This document shows, one piece after another, positions 31,755 through 41,834 of a stretch of 64,000 nt of DNA. The notes beneath the pieces were generated by a model that ran no database searches, was not told the origin of the DNA, and was given only the letters and a program-made list of their open reading frames with translations. The DNA is taken from contig NZ_CP131601.1 in assembly GCF_030685535.1 (NCBI RefSeq), positions 744,001-808,000 of the forward strand. The letters are read 5' to 3'. The DNA is from Photobacterium leiognathi. Its GTDB lineage: Bacteria; Pseudomonadota; Gammaproteobacteria; Enterobacterales; Vibrionaceae. Position numbers and translations under genes: made by a program. Position 1 is the stretch's first letter. Every line of letters starts with the position of its first letter.

Positions 31755-31769
31755 CGGTTTCTCAAACCG
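31755..31769 (+). other. Leader hairpin of ribH
   Basis: CGGTTT-CTC-AAACCG (31755-31769) lies 25 nt before the ribH ATG. An extended -10 (TGA-TAGACT, 31742-31750) just upstream could give ribH its own promoter. The conserved segments of an FMN riboswitch are not present. Confidence 0.4.
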
Positions 31770-31794
31770 GAAAGACATAGTCACAGGAAGGCCC

Positions 31795-32265
31795 ATGAAG
31801 GTAATTGAAGGCGCCATCGCGGCACCAAACGCAAAAGTTGCTATCGTAATTGCACGCTTCAACAGCTTTATTAACGAAAGCTTACTTTCAGGTGCACTAG
31901 ATGCGCTGAAACGTCAAGGACAAGTTAGCGAAGACAACATCACTGTTGTTCGTTGCCCTGGCGCTTACGAGCTACCACTAGTTGCTCAACAGATCGCGAA
32001 AAGCGATCGTTACGATGCTATCGTTGCTCTAGGCTCAGTTATTCGTGGTGGTACACCACACTTCGATTATGTTGCGAGTGAGTGTAATAAAGGTCTAGCA
32101 CAAGTTGCACTTGAGTATAATACTCCAGTTGCATTTGGTGTTCTGACTGTAGATTCTATTGAACAAGCCATTGAGCGTGCCAGTACCAAGGCTGGTAATA
32201 AAGGGGCAGAGGCTGCACTAAGCGCGCTCGAAATGGTTAATGTCCTGTCCCAAATCGAATCCTAA
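31795..32265 (+). CDS. ribH: 6,7-dimethyl-8-ribityllumazine synthase
   Basis: Condenses the RibD product with the DHBP made by RibBX. The 156-aa protein has the typical N-terminus [42 protein letters not shown] and the [10 protein letters not shown] active-site loop. Start ATG 31795 has a strong SD (GGAAGG); a longer frame to 31714 encodes nothing conserved. It is followed after 2 nt by nusB. Confidence 0.97.
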   Translation: MKVIEGAIAAPNAKVAIVIARFNSFINESLLSGALDALKRQGQVSEDNITVVRCPGAYELPLVAQQIAKSDRYDAIVALGSVIRGGTPHFDYVASECNKGLAQVALEYNTPVAFGVLTVDSIEQAIERASTKAGNKGAEAALSALEMVNVLSQIES

Positions 32266-32267
32266 TA

Positions 32268-32738
32268 ATGGGGGTTACTGTGAAACCAGCCGCACGTCGT
32301 AATGCACGTCAGTTTGCTGTACAAGCTATTTACTCTTGGCAACTTACTAAAGGTAATGTTGCTGATATCGAACAACATTTTCTTTCTGGCGACAAGTTTG
32401 AAGAAGAAGAACATCAAGCTGATGCGCCAGTACTAGCTGCACCACATACTGATGTTAGCTACTTCCGTGATCTGTTCACAGGCGTAGTAGTAAGCCACCA
32501 GGAACTTGATAGCAAGATGCGTCCATACTTGTCTCGTCCTCTACAGGATCTAGACCAAATGGAACTAGCGCTACTTCGTCTTGCAATGTACGAAATGGTT
32601 AAACGTGAAGACGTACCATTTAAAGTTGTTATCAACGAAGCAATCGAACTAGCTAAGCTGTTCGGCGCTGAAGATAGCCACAAGTTCGTAAACGGTGTAC
32701 TTGATAAAGCTGCACCAACACTTCGTAAAGAAAAGTAA
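32268..32738 (+). CDS. nusB: Transcription antitermination factor NusB
   Basis: Binds boxA RNA with NusE (S10) in rRNA antitermination. The 156-aa all-helical protein starts [25 protein letters not shown] and contains [23 protein letters not shown] and [11 protein letters not shown]. Its ATG is 2 nt after the ribH stop with no separate SD, implying translational coupling. A terminator follows. Confidence 0.96.
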   Translation: MGVTVKPAARRNARQFAVQAIYSWQLTKGNVADIEQHFLSGDKFEEEEHQADAPVLAAPHTDVSYFRDLFTGVVVSHQELDSKMRPYLSRPLQDLDQMELALLRLAMYEMVKREDVPFKVVINEAIELAKLFGAEDSHKFVNGVLDKAAPTLRKEK

Positions 32739-32766
32739 TTTTCTGAAGTACGAGAGTAGATAAAAG

Positions 32767-32793
32767 AAGTCAGCTTTGCTGGCTTTTTTTTTA
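32767..32793 (+). terminator. Intrinsic terminator of the rib-nusB operon
   Basis: AAGTCAGC (32767-32774) pairs with GCTGGCTT (32778-32785, one T-G pair) followed by a long T-run. Confidence 0.9.
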
Positions 32794-32834
32794 TCTGTTG
32801 TGTTGATATGAGGCAACGGAAAAGATAAGGGCAC

Positions 32835-32840
32835 TATAAT
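32835..32840 (+). promoter_or_regulatory. Candidate -10 of thiL
   Basis: A perfect TATAAT 31 nt before the thiL ATG. No matching -35 at normal spacing is visible. It lies just after the nusB terminator, where a new promoter is needed. Confidence 0.5.
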
Positions 32841-32870
32841 AGTGGCTGAAAATGGATGAGTTGAACGATA

Positions 32871-33854
32871 ATGGCAACAGGTGAATTTGATTTAATTGGG
32901 CGCTATTTTGAGCATCAGAAGATAAACCGTTCAGATGTTGATCTTGCGATTGGTGATGATTGTGCGCTGCTGCGTGTCCCCGAAGGATATCATTTAGCGA
33001 TCAGTACCGATTCGCTGGTGGCAGGTACCCATTTTCTCGCAGATGCCGATCCAAAGCAGGTGGCACATAAAGCCTTAGCTTCGAATTTAAGTGATTTAGC
33101 CGCCATGGGCGCAACCCCGGCTTGGGTATCTTTGGCGTTAACCTTACCGTCGTTTGATGAACAATGGCTCAGTGCGTTTTGTGAAGGCTTTTTCCAATTA
33201 GCAGAGCAATATAATGTGCAGTTAATTGGCGGTGATACCACTAAAGGTCCGCTAAGTATTACATTAACCGTGCAAGGTTTTGTACCTGTGGGGCAAGCAT
33301 TAACTCGCAGTGGTGCAAGTTCAACAGATGCAATATATGTTATCGGTCAATTAGGTGATAGTGCTGCTGGTTTAGCGTTATTATTAAAAGATAAACAGTG
33401 TGATAATACAGCATTGTCACAAGCATTAATGACGCGTCATTTTATGACTATGCCGCAAGTTGAAGCGGGTACATTACTGCGCGGTAAAGCATCGGCAGCA
33501 TTAGATATATCCGATGGTCTCATCGCCGATCTTGGTCATATTTTAAAACGCTCGAATGTTGGTGCTGAAATTTATACAGAAGCACTACCAATATCAGCTG
33601 AGCTGGCTGCGTTTTGTGAAACACCAGAGCAAGCACAACAGATGGCGCTGAGCAGTGGTGAAGAGTATCAATTGTGCTTTACTGTGCCAGTTGAACAGTG
33701 TGATGACGTTGAAGCATTAATGGCGAAACAAGGTATTCAGATCTCTCGAATTGGTCAATTAACCGAGAATAAAGGCATAGTGCTGCTCAATAATGGTGAA
33801 CCAGTTAATTGGCAATTATCCGGTTGGGATCATTTCGAGAGCGAAAGTAAATAA
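32871..33854 (+). CDS. thiL: Thiamine-monophosphate kinase
   Basis: Phosphorylates thiamine monophosphate to the active cofactor. The 327-aa member of the PurM/ThiL superfamily has IGDDCALL, ISTDSLVAGTHF, LSDLAAMGATPAW, GGDTTKGPLSIT and ALDISDGLIADLGHI. It forms a two-gene unit with pgpA (10-nt gap). A single-copy core gene in Vibrionaceae. Confidence 0.96.
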   Translation: MATGEFDLIGRYFEHQKINRSDVDLAIGDDCALLRVPEGYHLAISTDSLVAGTHFLADADPKQVAHKALASNLSDLAAMGATPAWVSLALTLPSFDEQWLSAFCEGFFQLAEQYNVQLIGGDTTKGPLSITLTVQGFVPVGQALTRSGASSTDAIYVIGQLGDSAAGLALLLKDKQCDNTALSQALMTRHFMTMPQVEAGTLLRGKASAALDISDGLIADLGHILKRSNVGAEIYTEALPISAELAAFCETPEQAQQMALSSGEEYQLCFTVPVEQCDDVEALMAKQGIQISRIGQLTENKGIVLLNNGEPVNWQLSGWDHFESESK

Positions 33855-33864
33855 GGTATAGAAC

Positions 33865-34353
33865 GTGTCAACCAATCCTAAAGATTTATTAAAAATGAGT
33901 AACCCGTGGCATCTATTAGCGACAGGGTTTGGTAGTGGTTTAGCGAAATATGTGCCGGGCACAATGGGGACATTAGCCGCGATCCCGTTCTATCTGTTAT
34001 TAGCCCAATTGCCTTTTGGTTGGTACTTAGTTGCCGTGCTTGTTGCAGCATTAATTGGCGTGAAAATTTGTACCATTACTTCTGGTGACATGAAGGTACA
34101 CGATCACGGCAGTATCGTATGGGATGAGTTTGTTGGCTTTTGGATCACCATGGCAATAGCCCCAACGGTAAGCTGGCAATGGGTATTAACTGGTTTTATT
34201 CTATTTCGTTTCTTCGACATGGTAAAACCTTGGCCTATCAGTTGGTTAGATAAGCATGTAAAAGGCGGCTTTGGGATCATGGTCGATGATATCCTCGCGG
34301 GTTTCATGGCAATGATTGCTTTATGGGTCGTAGGCTATTGGCTTGGTTTTTAA
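33865..34353 (+). CDS. pgpA: Phosphatidylglycerophosphatase A
   Basis: Inner-membrane phosphatase making phosphatidylglycerol from PG-phosphate. The 162-aa protein has family motifs ATGFGSGLAKYVPGTMGTLAAIP, DHGSIVWDEFVGFW, RFFDMVKPWP and a DDILAG segment, plus four hydrophobic helices. It starts at GTG with AAGG upstream. Last gene of the thiL-pgpA unit. Confidence 0.95.
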   Translation: MSTNPKDLLKMSNPWHLLATGFGSGLAKYVPGTMGTLAAIPFYLLLAQLPFGWYLVAVLVAALIGVKICTITSGDMKVHDHGSIVWDEFVGFWITMAIAPTVSWQWVLTGFILFRFFDMVKPWPISWLDKHVKGGFGIMVDDILAGFMAMIALWVVGYWLGF

Positions 34354-34378
34354 TAATTAAGTTCGATTTAGATATTGA

Positions 34379-34406
34379 AAAGCTGCACATGATGCAGCTT
34401 TTTTTG
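34379..34406 (+). terminator. Intrinsic terminator of thiL-pgpA
   Basis: AGCTGCA (34381-34387) pairs with TGCAGCT (34393-34399), followed by seven T. Confidence 0.9.
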
Positions 34407-34517
34407 TGTGTAAAATTCACTAAACAATGTCGTATAAATAATAAAAAAGGCATTTATTACAAAAGAGAAAATGAAGTTGTCTAGTCTCAAATAAATAAGC
34501 AGTGAAAAGTTTGTTTA

Positions 34518-34800
34518 ATGAGCAGCTATCTTCGATATTTGAGCTTGGGCTTATTACTTTCTACCGCCAGGTTTCCTGTTACTGTTAACGCCAATGAGCA
34601 GATCATTTTTATGCCGCTTATCCGTTTGAAAATATCGTCATTGATAGTAATCAGCATCCTGAATTACTGATCACGAGAGTAAAGGGTGATGGTGATATTG
34701 GTGGTTTAGAAAAAGCAGATGTGCATTGGATCCCAACAATGATCCTCATGGAGATGTAAAGGCTATAAAAGGTTTTCACGAAGAGAATAATCTCAAGTGA
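34518..34800 (+). pseudogene. Frameshifted remnant of a small secreted protein
   Basis: An ATG at 34518 opens a signal-peptide-like stretch (MSSYLRYLSLGLLLSTARF, then TVNANEQIIF). After a T5 run at 34606-34610 the coding pattern continues in another frame (YAAYPFENIVIDSNQHPELL, then ITRVKGDGDIGGLEKADVHW), and after a GG at 34728-34729 in the third frame (DPNNDPHGDVKAIKGFHEEN) to a TGA at 34798. Adding one T and one G restores a 94-aa reading frame. The protein family is not recognised. The last codons overlap the dxs terminator stem, so the third segment is the least certain. Confidence 0.55.
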
Positions 34801-34807
34801 AAACCTT
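34765..34807 (-). terminator. Terminator of the xseB-ispA-dxs operon
   Basis: AAGGTTTTCAC (34769-34779) pairs perfectly with GTGAAAACCTT (34797-34807), and inside them GAGA pairs with TCTC. Read on the reverse strand the stem is followed by TTTTATAG. Confidence 0.8.
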
Positions 34808-34864
34808 CTTGTTACTTGTACTGATGCTAAATAATGGTGTTAGCTAACCGATTTGATTGCTAGG

Positions 34865-36730
34865 TTATTTCGCAAGGTAAGCGCGAATTTGTTTCTCGAT
34901 ACCTTTACCATTAATTTCTAGCATTTCGTGTAGTTCAGCTTGTGTGCCTTGTTCAATGAAACGATCAGGTAAGCCAATGTTTAGTACTGGTTTAATGCAT
35001 TTTTCTTTCATTAATAACTCAACCACACCGCTACCAGCACCGCCAGCAATGGCGTTTTCTTCCACTGTTACGATAATATCGTGAGTCTTAGCTAGCTCTA
35101 GTACTAACTCTTCATCTAGTGGTTTGACAAAGCGCATATCAGCAACCGTTGCATTCAGATTGTCAGCAGCTTCTAATGCGTAACCTAGCATGCTACCAAA
35201 GTTAAGAATGGCAACTTTTTCACCGTGACGGCGGATTAAGCCTTTACCAATCTCAAGTTCAGTCATGGTTTGCTCAATCTCAACACCCATACCAGTACCA
35301 CGAGGGTAACGAACTGCACTTGGACCTTGATGTTTATGGCGAGTGTAAAGCATTTGGCGACATTCGTTTTCGTCACTTGGGGCCATGATCACCATGTTAG
35401 GAATACAGCGCATAAAGCTAATATCAAACGCACCTTGGTGAGTTTGACCATCTGCACCTACTAAGCCTGCACGATCAATGGCAAACATCACAGGAAGATC
35501 CATGATCGCCACATCATGAATAAGTTGATCGTAGCCTCGTTGTAAGAAGGTTGAGTAAATTGCCACAATAGGGTGGTAACCACCAATCGCCATACCTGTT
35601 GCTAATGTCACTGCGTGTTGTTCGGCAATTGCCACATCAAAGTATTGATCTGGGTACTCTTTTGAGAAGCGTACCATGCCAGAGCCTTCACGCATTGCTG
35701 GTGTGATCGCCATAAGCTTGTCATCAACGGCTGCCATATCACATAGCCAATCACCGAAGATTTTAGAGAAAGTAGGGCTTGCACTTTTCGATTTCGGCAG
35801 TGGGTTTTGACTTAAATCGAATTTTGGTACTGCATGGTAATTGATTGGATCAGCTTCAGCTGGTGCATAGCCTTTACCTTTCTTCGTCATAATGTGAAGA
35901 AATTGCGGGCCTTTAAGATTACGCATGTTTTTCAGCGTTTTAACTAGCTCATGAACATCGTGACCGTCAATTGGGCCAATGTAGTTAAAACCAAGCTCTT
36001 CAAACATGGTGCTTGGAACAACCATGCCTTTGATGTGCTCTTCTGCACGCTTAACCATTTCTTTAATTGGTGGCGCACCAGATAACACTTTTTTACCGCC
36101 TTCACGGATCGAAGTGTAGAAATTACCTGAAAGCAAATGGGCTAAATGATTATTTAATGCGCCAACGTTTTCAGAAATCGACATTTCGTTATCATTTAGG
36201 ATCACAAGCATGTCACTGTGTACATCACCTGCGTGGTTCATGGCTTCAAATGCCATACCCGCTGTGATTGCGCCATCACCAATAATGCTGACAACTTTAC
36301 GACCTTGGCCTTCTTTTTCTGCTGCGATCGCCATACCTAAACCAGCACTGATGGAGGTAGATGAGTGACCAACAGAAAGCGTATCGTACTCACTTTCACC
36401 ACGCCATGGGAATGGATGCAAACCGTCTTTTTGACGAATGGTTGCCATGTCATCACGACGACCAGTTAAGATCTTATGTGGGTAAGCTTGATGACCAACA
36501 TCCCAGATTACCTGATCAAAAGGGGTGTTGTAGACATAGTGCAAGGCAACCGTGAGCTCGACAGTGCCAAGCCCTGATGCAAAGTGGCCGCTGGTCTGAC
36601 TAACAGATTTCAACAAGTAAGTACGAAGTTCATCGCATACTTGTGGAAGGCTTTCAGCTGGCAATAATCGTAATTCATCAGGCGTGTTAGCAAGTGCCAG
36701 ATGAGGGTATTTTGAGATATCCAAGGTCAT
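34865..36730 (-). CDS. dxs: 1-deoxy-D-xylulose-5-phosphate synthase
   Basis: First enzyme of the MEP isoprenoid pathway: pyruvate plus glyceraldehyde-3-phosphate, ThDP-dependent. The 621-aa protein has [14 protein letters not shown], the ThDP/Mg motif [18 protein letters not shown]...ILNDN, the catalytic Glu region [13 protein letters not shown] and a C-terminal transketolase domain ending near [13 protein letters not shown]. It lies 24 nt after ispA in the xseB-ispA-dxs operon. Confidence 0.98.
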   Translation of the reverse strand: MTLDISKYPHLALANTPDELRLLPAESLPQVCDELRTYLLKSVSQTSGHFASGLGTVELTVALHYVYNTPFDQVIWDVGHQAYPHKILTGRRDDMATIRQKDGLHPFPWRGESEYDTLSVGHSSTSISAGLGMAIAAEKEGQGRKVVSIIGDGAITAGMAFEAMNHAGDVHSDMLVILNDNEMSISENVGALNNHLAHLLSGNFYTSIREGGKKVLSGAPPIKEMVKRAEEHIKGMVVPSTMFEELGFNYIGPIDGHDVHELVKTLKNMRNLKGPQFLHIMTKKGKGYAPAEADPINYHAVPKFDLSQNPLPKSKSASPTFSKIFGDWLCDMAAVDDKLMAITPAMREGSGMVRFSKEYPDQYFDVAIAEQHAVTLATGMAIGGYHPIVAIYSTFLQRGYDQLIHDVAIMDLPVMFAIDRAGLVGADGQTHQGAFDISFMRCIPNMVIMAPSDENECRQMLYTRHKHQGPSAVRYPRGTGMGVEIEQTMTELEIGKGLIRRHGEKVAILNFGSMLGYALEAADNLNATVADMRFVKPLDEELVLELAKTHDIIVTVEENAIAGGAGSGVVELLMKEKCIKPVLNIGLPDRFIEQGTQAELHEMLEINGKGIEKQIRAYLAK

Positions 36731-36754
36731 AACAGTTTCGGCGCTTATACGGAT

Positions 36755-37657
36755 TTAGCTCTTGCGTTCGATAATATATCGGGCAAAAACTTCTAATTGG
36801 GATGTATTGTAGGGTATAGCCGCTAATGCTTGTAGTGCTTCTTGATAAAGTAGCTGCGCTTTTTCTTGCGCACCCTCAAGGCCAAGCAGTGCTGGGTATG
36901 TGCTCTTATCAAGTTCAAGATCTGAGCCTTGTGGCTTACCGAGTGTTTCGGTATCGCTGATCACATCTAAAATGTCATCTTGGACTTGGAAGGCAAGGCC
37001 TATCGCTTCGGCATACTTATCAAGTTGCGGCAAAATCGCAATACCTTTCTCGCCAGCAGCTAAAGCTCCTAAACGAACAGCACAGCGGATCAATGCCCCT
37101 GTTTTATGTCTGTGGATTAATTCTAGTTGTTCTAATCCAACATGTTTGCCTTCAGCCTCAAGATCTAAAGTTTGTCCTAGACACATGCCAGCAGCACCTG
37201 AGGCTTTAGCAAGTTCACTTACCATAGCAATACGTTGGGTATTGCCATCTTGGCTCAATTGACCGTTAGCTAAAATCTCAAATGCCAAGGTTTGTAGTGC
37301 GTCACCTGCAAGAATCGCAGTCGCTTCATCAAACGCAATATGACAGGTCGGTTGACCACGACGCAGTGCATCGTCATCCATTGCAGGTAAATCATCATGG
37401 ATCAATGAATAAGCATGAATACATTCAACGGCTGCTGCTGGTGTATCAAGATCATCTTGAGTGACGCCTAGCATTTCCCCTGTTACATAGGTCAGAAATG
37501 GACGCGCTCGTTTACCACCCAGTAATGTTCCATACTGCATGGCTTTAATTAAGGCTTTATCAGCAAAAGGTTGCGTCGCTAGCCAGTGGGCTAATACATC
37601 GTTGCTGCGTTGTTGATAGCACTTAAGGGATAGTGATAAAGGAGAACTATTCGTCAT
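36755..37657 (-). CDS. ispA: Farnesyl diphosphate synthase
   Basis: Chain-elongating prenyltransferase making C15 farnesyl diphosphate. The 300-aa protein has the first Asp-rich motif [21 protein letters not shown] at the IPP site, and the second Asp-rich motif QVQDDILD followed by [16 protein letters not shown]. The ATG at 37657 overlaps the end of xseB by 11 nt; a TTG four codons earlier is less likely. Translationally coupled to xseB. Confidence 0.97.
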   Translation of the reverse strand: MTNSSPLSLSLKCYQQRSNDVLAHWLATQPFADKALIKAMQYGTLLGGKRARPFLTYVTGEMLGVTQDDLDTPAAAVECIHAYSLIHDDLPAMDDDALRRGQPTCHIAFDEATAILAGDALQTLAFEILANGQLSQDGNTQRIAMVSELAKASGAAGMCLGQTLDLEAEGKHVGLEQLELIHRHKTGALIRCAVRLGALAAGEKGIAILPQLDKYAEAIGLAFQVQDDILDVISDTETLGKPQGSDLELDKSTYPALLGLEGAQEKAQLLYQEALQALAAIPYNTSQLEVFARYIIERKS

Positions 37658-37892
37658 GGCTAGGTTCAAAGTCAGTCAGTGGTGCTTCATCATCTGCCTG
37701 AAGCAAAATTTCTACGCGTTGCTCTGCTTGAGTCAGTTTTTGCTGGCTGCTGCGAGCTAAGGCAATGCCTCGTTCGAATTTTTTTAGCGCATCTTCGAGT
37801 GGAATATCGCCAGATTCTAGTTCATTGACAATGGCATCTAGCTCATCAAGGGCGGCTTCGAATGCCATATTTTCTGGTTTTTTTGCTGCCAT
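37647..37892 (-). CDS. xseB: Exodeoxyribonuclease VII small subunit
   Basis: Partner of XseA in ExoVII. The 81-aa protein has the family core [33 protein letters not shown] and LAR. It heads the xseB-ispA-dxs operon, the arrangement found in E. coli and Vibrio. Its acidic C-terminus (DFEPSHDE) overlaps the ispA start. Confidence 0.96.
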   Translation of the reverse strand: MAAKKPENMAFEAALDELDAIVNELESGDIPLEDALKKFERGIALARSSQQKLTQAEQRVEILLQADDEAPLTDFEPSHDE

Positions 37893-38240
37893 ATCATTTT
37901 CACTCTTATCTAAGTGCAGGAAAAATAACGTAGAGAATTACTGGGGTCAAATTATGTCACAGTAATCTGTGTCGCAGACAGTAATTTTCATAAATAGTCA
38001 GCATTTATTGGTTAAGAAAAAGCTAAATGAAAAACTGTTGTGGTCGATAAAGAGTTACTTTGCTGAAGAAATTCATCACTTGCTGCCAAATTTTAGCAAA
38101 CTAAATCATGAATATGGTGGCGGCTTTAAAGTTTTGATTCACTTTAAATCGTATTATCTCAGTGAAGGATTTCTATGTGTTAATTGAGTGTCAATAAACG
38201 CAAGCCAGTTATATTTACCTAGCAAAAAGAGGAACATGCT
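37893..38240. other. Divergent control region of xseB and pomA
   Basis: About 350 bp. A GTG-initiated frame (37969-38187, 72 codons) is present but has no convincing SD or recognisable features, so I do not call it a gene. No clear promoter hexamers for pomAB were found. Confidence 0.4.
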
Positions 38241-39002
38241 TTGGATTTGGCAACGCTTATAGGATTGCTTGGTGCATTCGCATTTATTGTCATGGCGATG
38301 CTGCTTGGCGGCGATCTCGTGATGTTTTTTGATACCTCATCATTATTGATTGTGTTGGGCGGAAGTACGTTCGTCGTACTAATGAAATACAACATTGGGC
38401 AATTCTTTGGTGCTGCAAAAATTGCTGTGAAAGCCTTCATATTTAAAACGGACAATCCTGAAGAGTTAATTGCAAAAATTGTAGAAATGGCAGATGCCGC
38501 GCGTAAAGGGGGGTTTTTAGCCCTAGAGGAAATGGACATTGCCAATCCATTTATGCGTAAAGGCATTGATATGCTGGTGGATGGGCATGATGCTGAAGTG
38601 GTACGAGGCACTTTGCAAAAAGATATTTCTTTAACCAATGAGCGCCATGAGCAAGGGGTGGGTATTTTCTCATCCTTTGGTGATGTAGCCCCTGCTATGG
38701 GAATGATCGGTACCTTGATTGGCTTGGTTGCCATGCTTTCAAACATGGATGATCCTAAATCTATCGGTCCTGCCATGGCGGTCGCTTTGTTAACAACGTT
38801 ATACGGTTCAATGTTAGCCAATATGGTCGCCATTCCTATTGCTGACAAATTAACCCTACGTAAAGAGCAAGAGCGCCTAAATAAGCGTCTTATTCTTGAT
38901 GGTGTTTTAGCGATCCAAGATGGACAAAACCCACGGGTGATTGATGGTTACCTGAAAAATTATCTTCATGAGAAGAAACGTAGCAGCATCATTGACGAGT
39001 AA
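38241..39002 (+). CDS. pomA: Sodium-driven flagellar stator protein PomA
   Basis: Ion-channel subunit of the polar flagellar motor. The 253-aa protein has four membrane helices, a large cytoplasmic loop (EELIAKIVEMADAARKGGFLALEEMDI, and charged residues that contact FliG), and the channel helices in DVAPAMGMIGTLIGLVAMLSNM and PAMAVALLTTLYG. Start is TTG at 38241 with GAGGA 8 nt upstream: MDLATLIGLLG matches PomA, while the ATG at 38236 is out of frame. pomB follows after 11 nt. Confidence 0.96.
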   Translation: MDLATLIGLLGAFAFIVMAMLLGGDLVMFFDTSSLLIVLGGSTFVVLMKYNIGQFFGAAKIAVKAFIFKTDNPEELIAKIVEMADAARKGGFLALEEMDIANPFMRKGIDMLVDGHDAEVVRGTLQKDISLTNERHEQGVGIFSSFGDVAPAMGMIGTLIGLVAMLSNMDDPKSIGPAMAVALLTTLYGSMLANMVAIPIADKLTLRKEQERLNKRLILDGVLAIQDGQNPRVIDGYLKNYLHEKKRSSIIDE

Positions 39003-39013
39003 GAGACGGTCGA

Positions 39014-39937
39014 ATGGAAGAACAAGCATGCAAATGTAAAAAAGGAGCGCCACCGTGGATGGCGACTTTTGCCGATCTTGCGACCTTGCTGATGTGTTTC
39101 TTTGTGTTGTTGTTGTCGTTTTCTGAAATGGATGTGTTGAAGTTCAAGCAAATTGCAGGTTCGATGAAATATGCTTTCGGGGTGCAAAATATGTTGGAAG
39201 TCAATGACATTCCTAAAGGCACCAGTGTGATCGCACAGGAATTTCGTCCTGGTCGTCCAGAGCCAACACCGATTGAAGTGATCATGCAGCAGACCATTGA
39301 TATGACGCAGCGAACGTTGGATTTTCATGAAGGCGATTCAGATCGTGCTGGTGGCACACAACGTGACGCGAGTAATTTAACCGTTGGTCAAAGTAAGAAA
39401 ACCGCGACAGAGAATAATGAGAACGAGCAAGAAGAGCTCGATAAAATGCAAAATCAGCTAAAAGAAGTGCTCACCAAAGCCTTAGAGCGTGAAATTAGCG
39501 ATAAAGTGATTGAAATCGAGAATCTTGGTCAACAATTGGTGATCCGTATTCGTGAAAAAGGCGCATTTCCTGAAGGTTCGGCTTTTTTGCAGCCCAAATT
39601 CAAACCATTGGTTCGCCAGATTGCGTTATTAGTGAAAGACGTACCGGGTATTATTCGGGTTTCGGGCCATACCGCTAACGATCAGATGGACTCAGAGCTA
39701 TATCGTTCTAATTGGGATCTATCAGCGCAGCGTGCAGTATCGGTAGCGCAAGAAATGGAAAAAGTGAAAGGGTTTGATCACACCAAAATGCGTGTAGTGG
39801 GATTAGCTGACACTATGCCGATTGCTGATAACAAGACTAAGGAAGGACGAGCGAAAAACCGTCGTGTCGAAATTTCTATCATGCAAGGTAAACCGCACGA
39901 GACTGATGAAATTAGCAGTGATTTTACCTCTCAATAA
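39014..39937 (+). CDS. pomB: Sodium-driven flagellar stator protein PomB
   Basis: Partner of PomA. The 307-aa protein has one transmembrane helix beginning FADLATLLMCFFVLLLSF with the ion-binding Asp at residue 21, a periplasmic linker, and an OmpA-like peptidoglycan-binding domain at about 165-290 (VSGHTANDQMDSE, and GRAKNRRVEISI). Stator units use the sodium gradient that Na+-NQR, encoded at 49-55 kb, creates. Confidence 0.96.
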   Translation: MEEQACKCKKGAPPWMATFADLATLLMCFFVLLLSFSEMDVLKFKQIAGSMKYAFGVQNMLEVNDIPKGTSVIAQEFRPGRPEPTPIEVIMQQTIDMTQRTLDFHEGDSDRAGGTQRDASNLTVGQSKKTATENNENEQEELDKMQNQLKEVLTKALEREISDKVIEIENLGQQLVIRIREKGAFPEGSAFLQPKFKPLVRQIALLVKDVPGIIRVSGHTANDQMDSELYRSNWDLSAQRAVSVAQEMEKVKGFDHTKMRVVGLADTMPIADNKTKEGRAKNRRVEISIMQGKPHETDEISSDFTSQ

Positions 39938-39966
39938 TACGTGCTAGTGAGTGGTTTAAAACGGTA

Positions 39967-39999
39967 TAACGGCAGTGGAAACACTGCCGTTATCTTTTA
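39967..39999 (+). terminator. Intrinsic terminator of pomAB
   Basis: TAACGGCAGTG (39967-39977) pairs perfectly with CACTGCCGTTA (39982-39992) across a GAAA tetraloop, followed by TCTTTT. Confidence 0.9.
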
Positions 40000-40297
40000 T
40001 CCCCAAGCGACTTCAAGATGCCTGATTCAGAGCGAGGTCACTGAAATGATAGTTGCCGCTTTAGATGATCGTGACTAAGGTAAATATAATTGAAAGCTAA
40101 TGACGCGCAGCAGTGATGGCTGAAGATAACTTAGTGAGTTTTCATATCTTTGTTTCAGTGGTCGATAGCTTGCTGTATAATTCGCGCCTTTAATTCCGTT
40201 TGGTACTCTCTATCAATTTACGCGATATGATCTGCAATATCATCCGTGAAGAATTGGTTCTATTCTGTACTGTTAGCCCAGTGAAGCGAAGCGTGTT
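40000..40297. other. pomB-thiI gap: possible dispersed-repeat fragment and thiI promoter
   Basis: No gene. The stretch 40001-40030 (CCCCAAGCGACTTCAAGATG) resembles a short sequence I have seen repeatedly in Vibrionaceae intergenic regions; only one copy is noted in this window. A perfect TATAAT at 40176-40181 is a candidate thiI -10, with TTTCAG (40153-40158) as a weak -35 at 17 bp. Confidence 0.4.
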
Positions 40298-41749
40298 ATG
40301 AAATTTATTGTTAAACCACATCCAGAGATTTTTGTTAAAAGTGATTCAGTGCGTAAGCGTTTTATCAAAATTCTTGAGTCTAATTTACGCATTATCCTAA
40401 AGCGTCAGTCTGAATCTGTTAGTGTCTATAACCGTCGTTTTTCACTGGAAATTAATGAGCCGGATGAATCGAAGCGCGACATGGTTCTAGCAGTATTGAC
40501 GCAAACGCCGGGTATTCACCACACGCTTGAAGTACAGCAAACGGAATTTACTGATCTTCATAATGTCTTTGAGCAAACCCTAGCACTTGTTGCTCCTGAG
40601 CTTGAAGGCAAAACATTCTGCGTACGTGCAAAACGCGTGGGTAAGCACGATTTCACATCAATCGAAGCTGAACGTTACGTGGGCGGTGGTCTTAACCAAG
40701 CGATTGAAACGGCAAAAGTACGTCTGAAAAAGCCTGACGTTACCGTTAATATCGAAATCGAACATAACTTACTTAACTTAGTACTTTGTCGTCATGAAGG
40801 CCTAGGTGGTTTCCCTCTAGGTACACAAGAAGACGTACTAAGCTTGATCTCTGGTGGTTTCGACTCTGGTGTATCAAGTTACTTACACATCAAACGTGGT
40901 AGTAAAGTTCATTACTGTTTCTTTAACCTAGGTGGTCCTGCACACGAGATCGGTGTGAAGCAAGTCGCTCACTACCTATGGAATAAATACGGCTCTTCAG
41001 CGAAAGTTAAATTCATTGCTATTGATTTCGAACCTGTTGTGGGTGAGATCTTAGAGAAAGTGGATGATGGTAAAATGGGCGTGATCCTAAAACGTATGTT
41101 CATGCGTGCTGCGGGTAAAGTTGCCGATAAATTTGGTATCGAAGCGCTTGTTACTGGTGAAGCATTAGGTCAGGTATCAAGCCAGACCCTAACTAACCTT
41201 CGTCACATTGATGGCGTGACAGATAGCTTGATCTTACGTCCACTTATTAATTGGGATAAAGAAGATATCATCAACCTAGCGCGTGAAATTGGTACTGAAG
41301 ATTTTGCCAAGACGATGCCAGAGTTCTGTGGTGTGATCTCTAAGAGTCCAACAGTGAAAGCCGTTAAAGCGAAGCTAGAAGCGGAAGAAGAGAAGTTTGA
41401 TTTCTCTATTCTTGATCGTGTTGTTGACGAGGCTCGTGTGATGGATATTCGTGACATCGAAAAACAAAGCCAAGAGCAAGCACCTGAAGTTGAGCTAGTT
41501 GATCAAGTGGCTGGCGATGCTATCGTACTTGATATTCGTAGCCCTGACGAAGAAGACGAAAGCCCACTAGAGCTTGAAGGTATTGAAGTGAAGCACTTAC
41601 CTTTCTATAAGCTAGCGACACAGTTTGGTGACTTACCACAAGATAAGACTTACCTACTGTACTGTGATCGTGGCGTGATGAGCCGTCTACAAGCGCTTTA
41701 CTTAAAAGAAAATGGTTTTGAGAACGTAAAAGTTTACCGTCCTCTATAA
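40298..41749 (+). CDS. thiI: tRNA 4-thiouridine synthase / thiazole sulfur carrier ThiI
   Basis: Makes 4-thiouridine at tRNA position 8 and passes sulfur to thiamine thiazole synthesis. The 483-aa protein has an N-terminal ferredoxin-like/THUMP region (60-165), the PP-loop ISGGFDSGV, and a C-terminal rhodanese domain whose persulfide Cys is at residue 456 ([10 protein letters not shown]), the same number as in E. coli. It is monocistronic with a strong terminator. Confidence 0.97.
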   Translation: MKFIVKPHPEIFVKSDSVRKRFIKILESNLRIILKRQSESVSVYNRRFSLEINEPDESKRDMVLAVLTQTPGIHHTLEVQQTEFTDLHNVFEQTLALVAPELEGKTFCVRAKRVGKHDFTSIEAERYVGGGLNQAIETAKVRLKKPDVTVNIEIEHNLLNLVLCRHEGLGGFPLGTQEDVLSLISGGFDSGVSSYLHIKRGSKVHYCFFNLGGPAHEIGVKQVAHYLWNKYGSSAKVKFIAIDFEPVVGEILEKVDDGKMGVILKRMFMRAAGKVADKFGIEALVTGEALGQVSSQTLTNLRHIDGVTDSLILRPLINWDKEDIINLAREIGTEDFAKTMPEFCGVISKSPTVKAVKAKLEAEEEKFDFSILDRVVDEARVMDIRDIEKQSQEQAPEVELVDQVAGDAIVLDIRSPDEEDESPLELEGIEVKHLPFYKLATQFGDLPQDKTYLLYCDRGVMSRLQALYLKENGFENVKVYRPL

Positions 41750-41774
41750 TCTGAATGCTTGTATTTAAAAGCTA

Positions 41775-41812
41775 AAACAAAGCCTCGCAAATGTTGCGAG
41801 GCTTTTTGTTTT
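41775..41812. terminator. Bidirectional terminator, thiI and yajL
   Basis: AAAGCCTCGCAA (41779-41790) pairs with TTGCGAGGCTTT (41794-41805). The A-run and T-run allow use by both convergent genes. Confidence 0.92.
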
Positions 41813-41834
41813 CTAACTGTTTAAGCTATCAGTA

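Noticed and set aside
31568..31794. FMN riboswitch upstream of ribH
   Set aside because: The conserved RFN segments are absent; only a short hairpin and a possible extended -10 are seen.
37969..38187. 72-codon GTG frame before pomA
   Set aside because: No Shine-Dalgarno, no domain, not in a conserved position; likely chance in a short gap.
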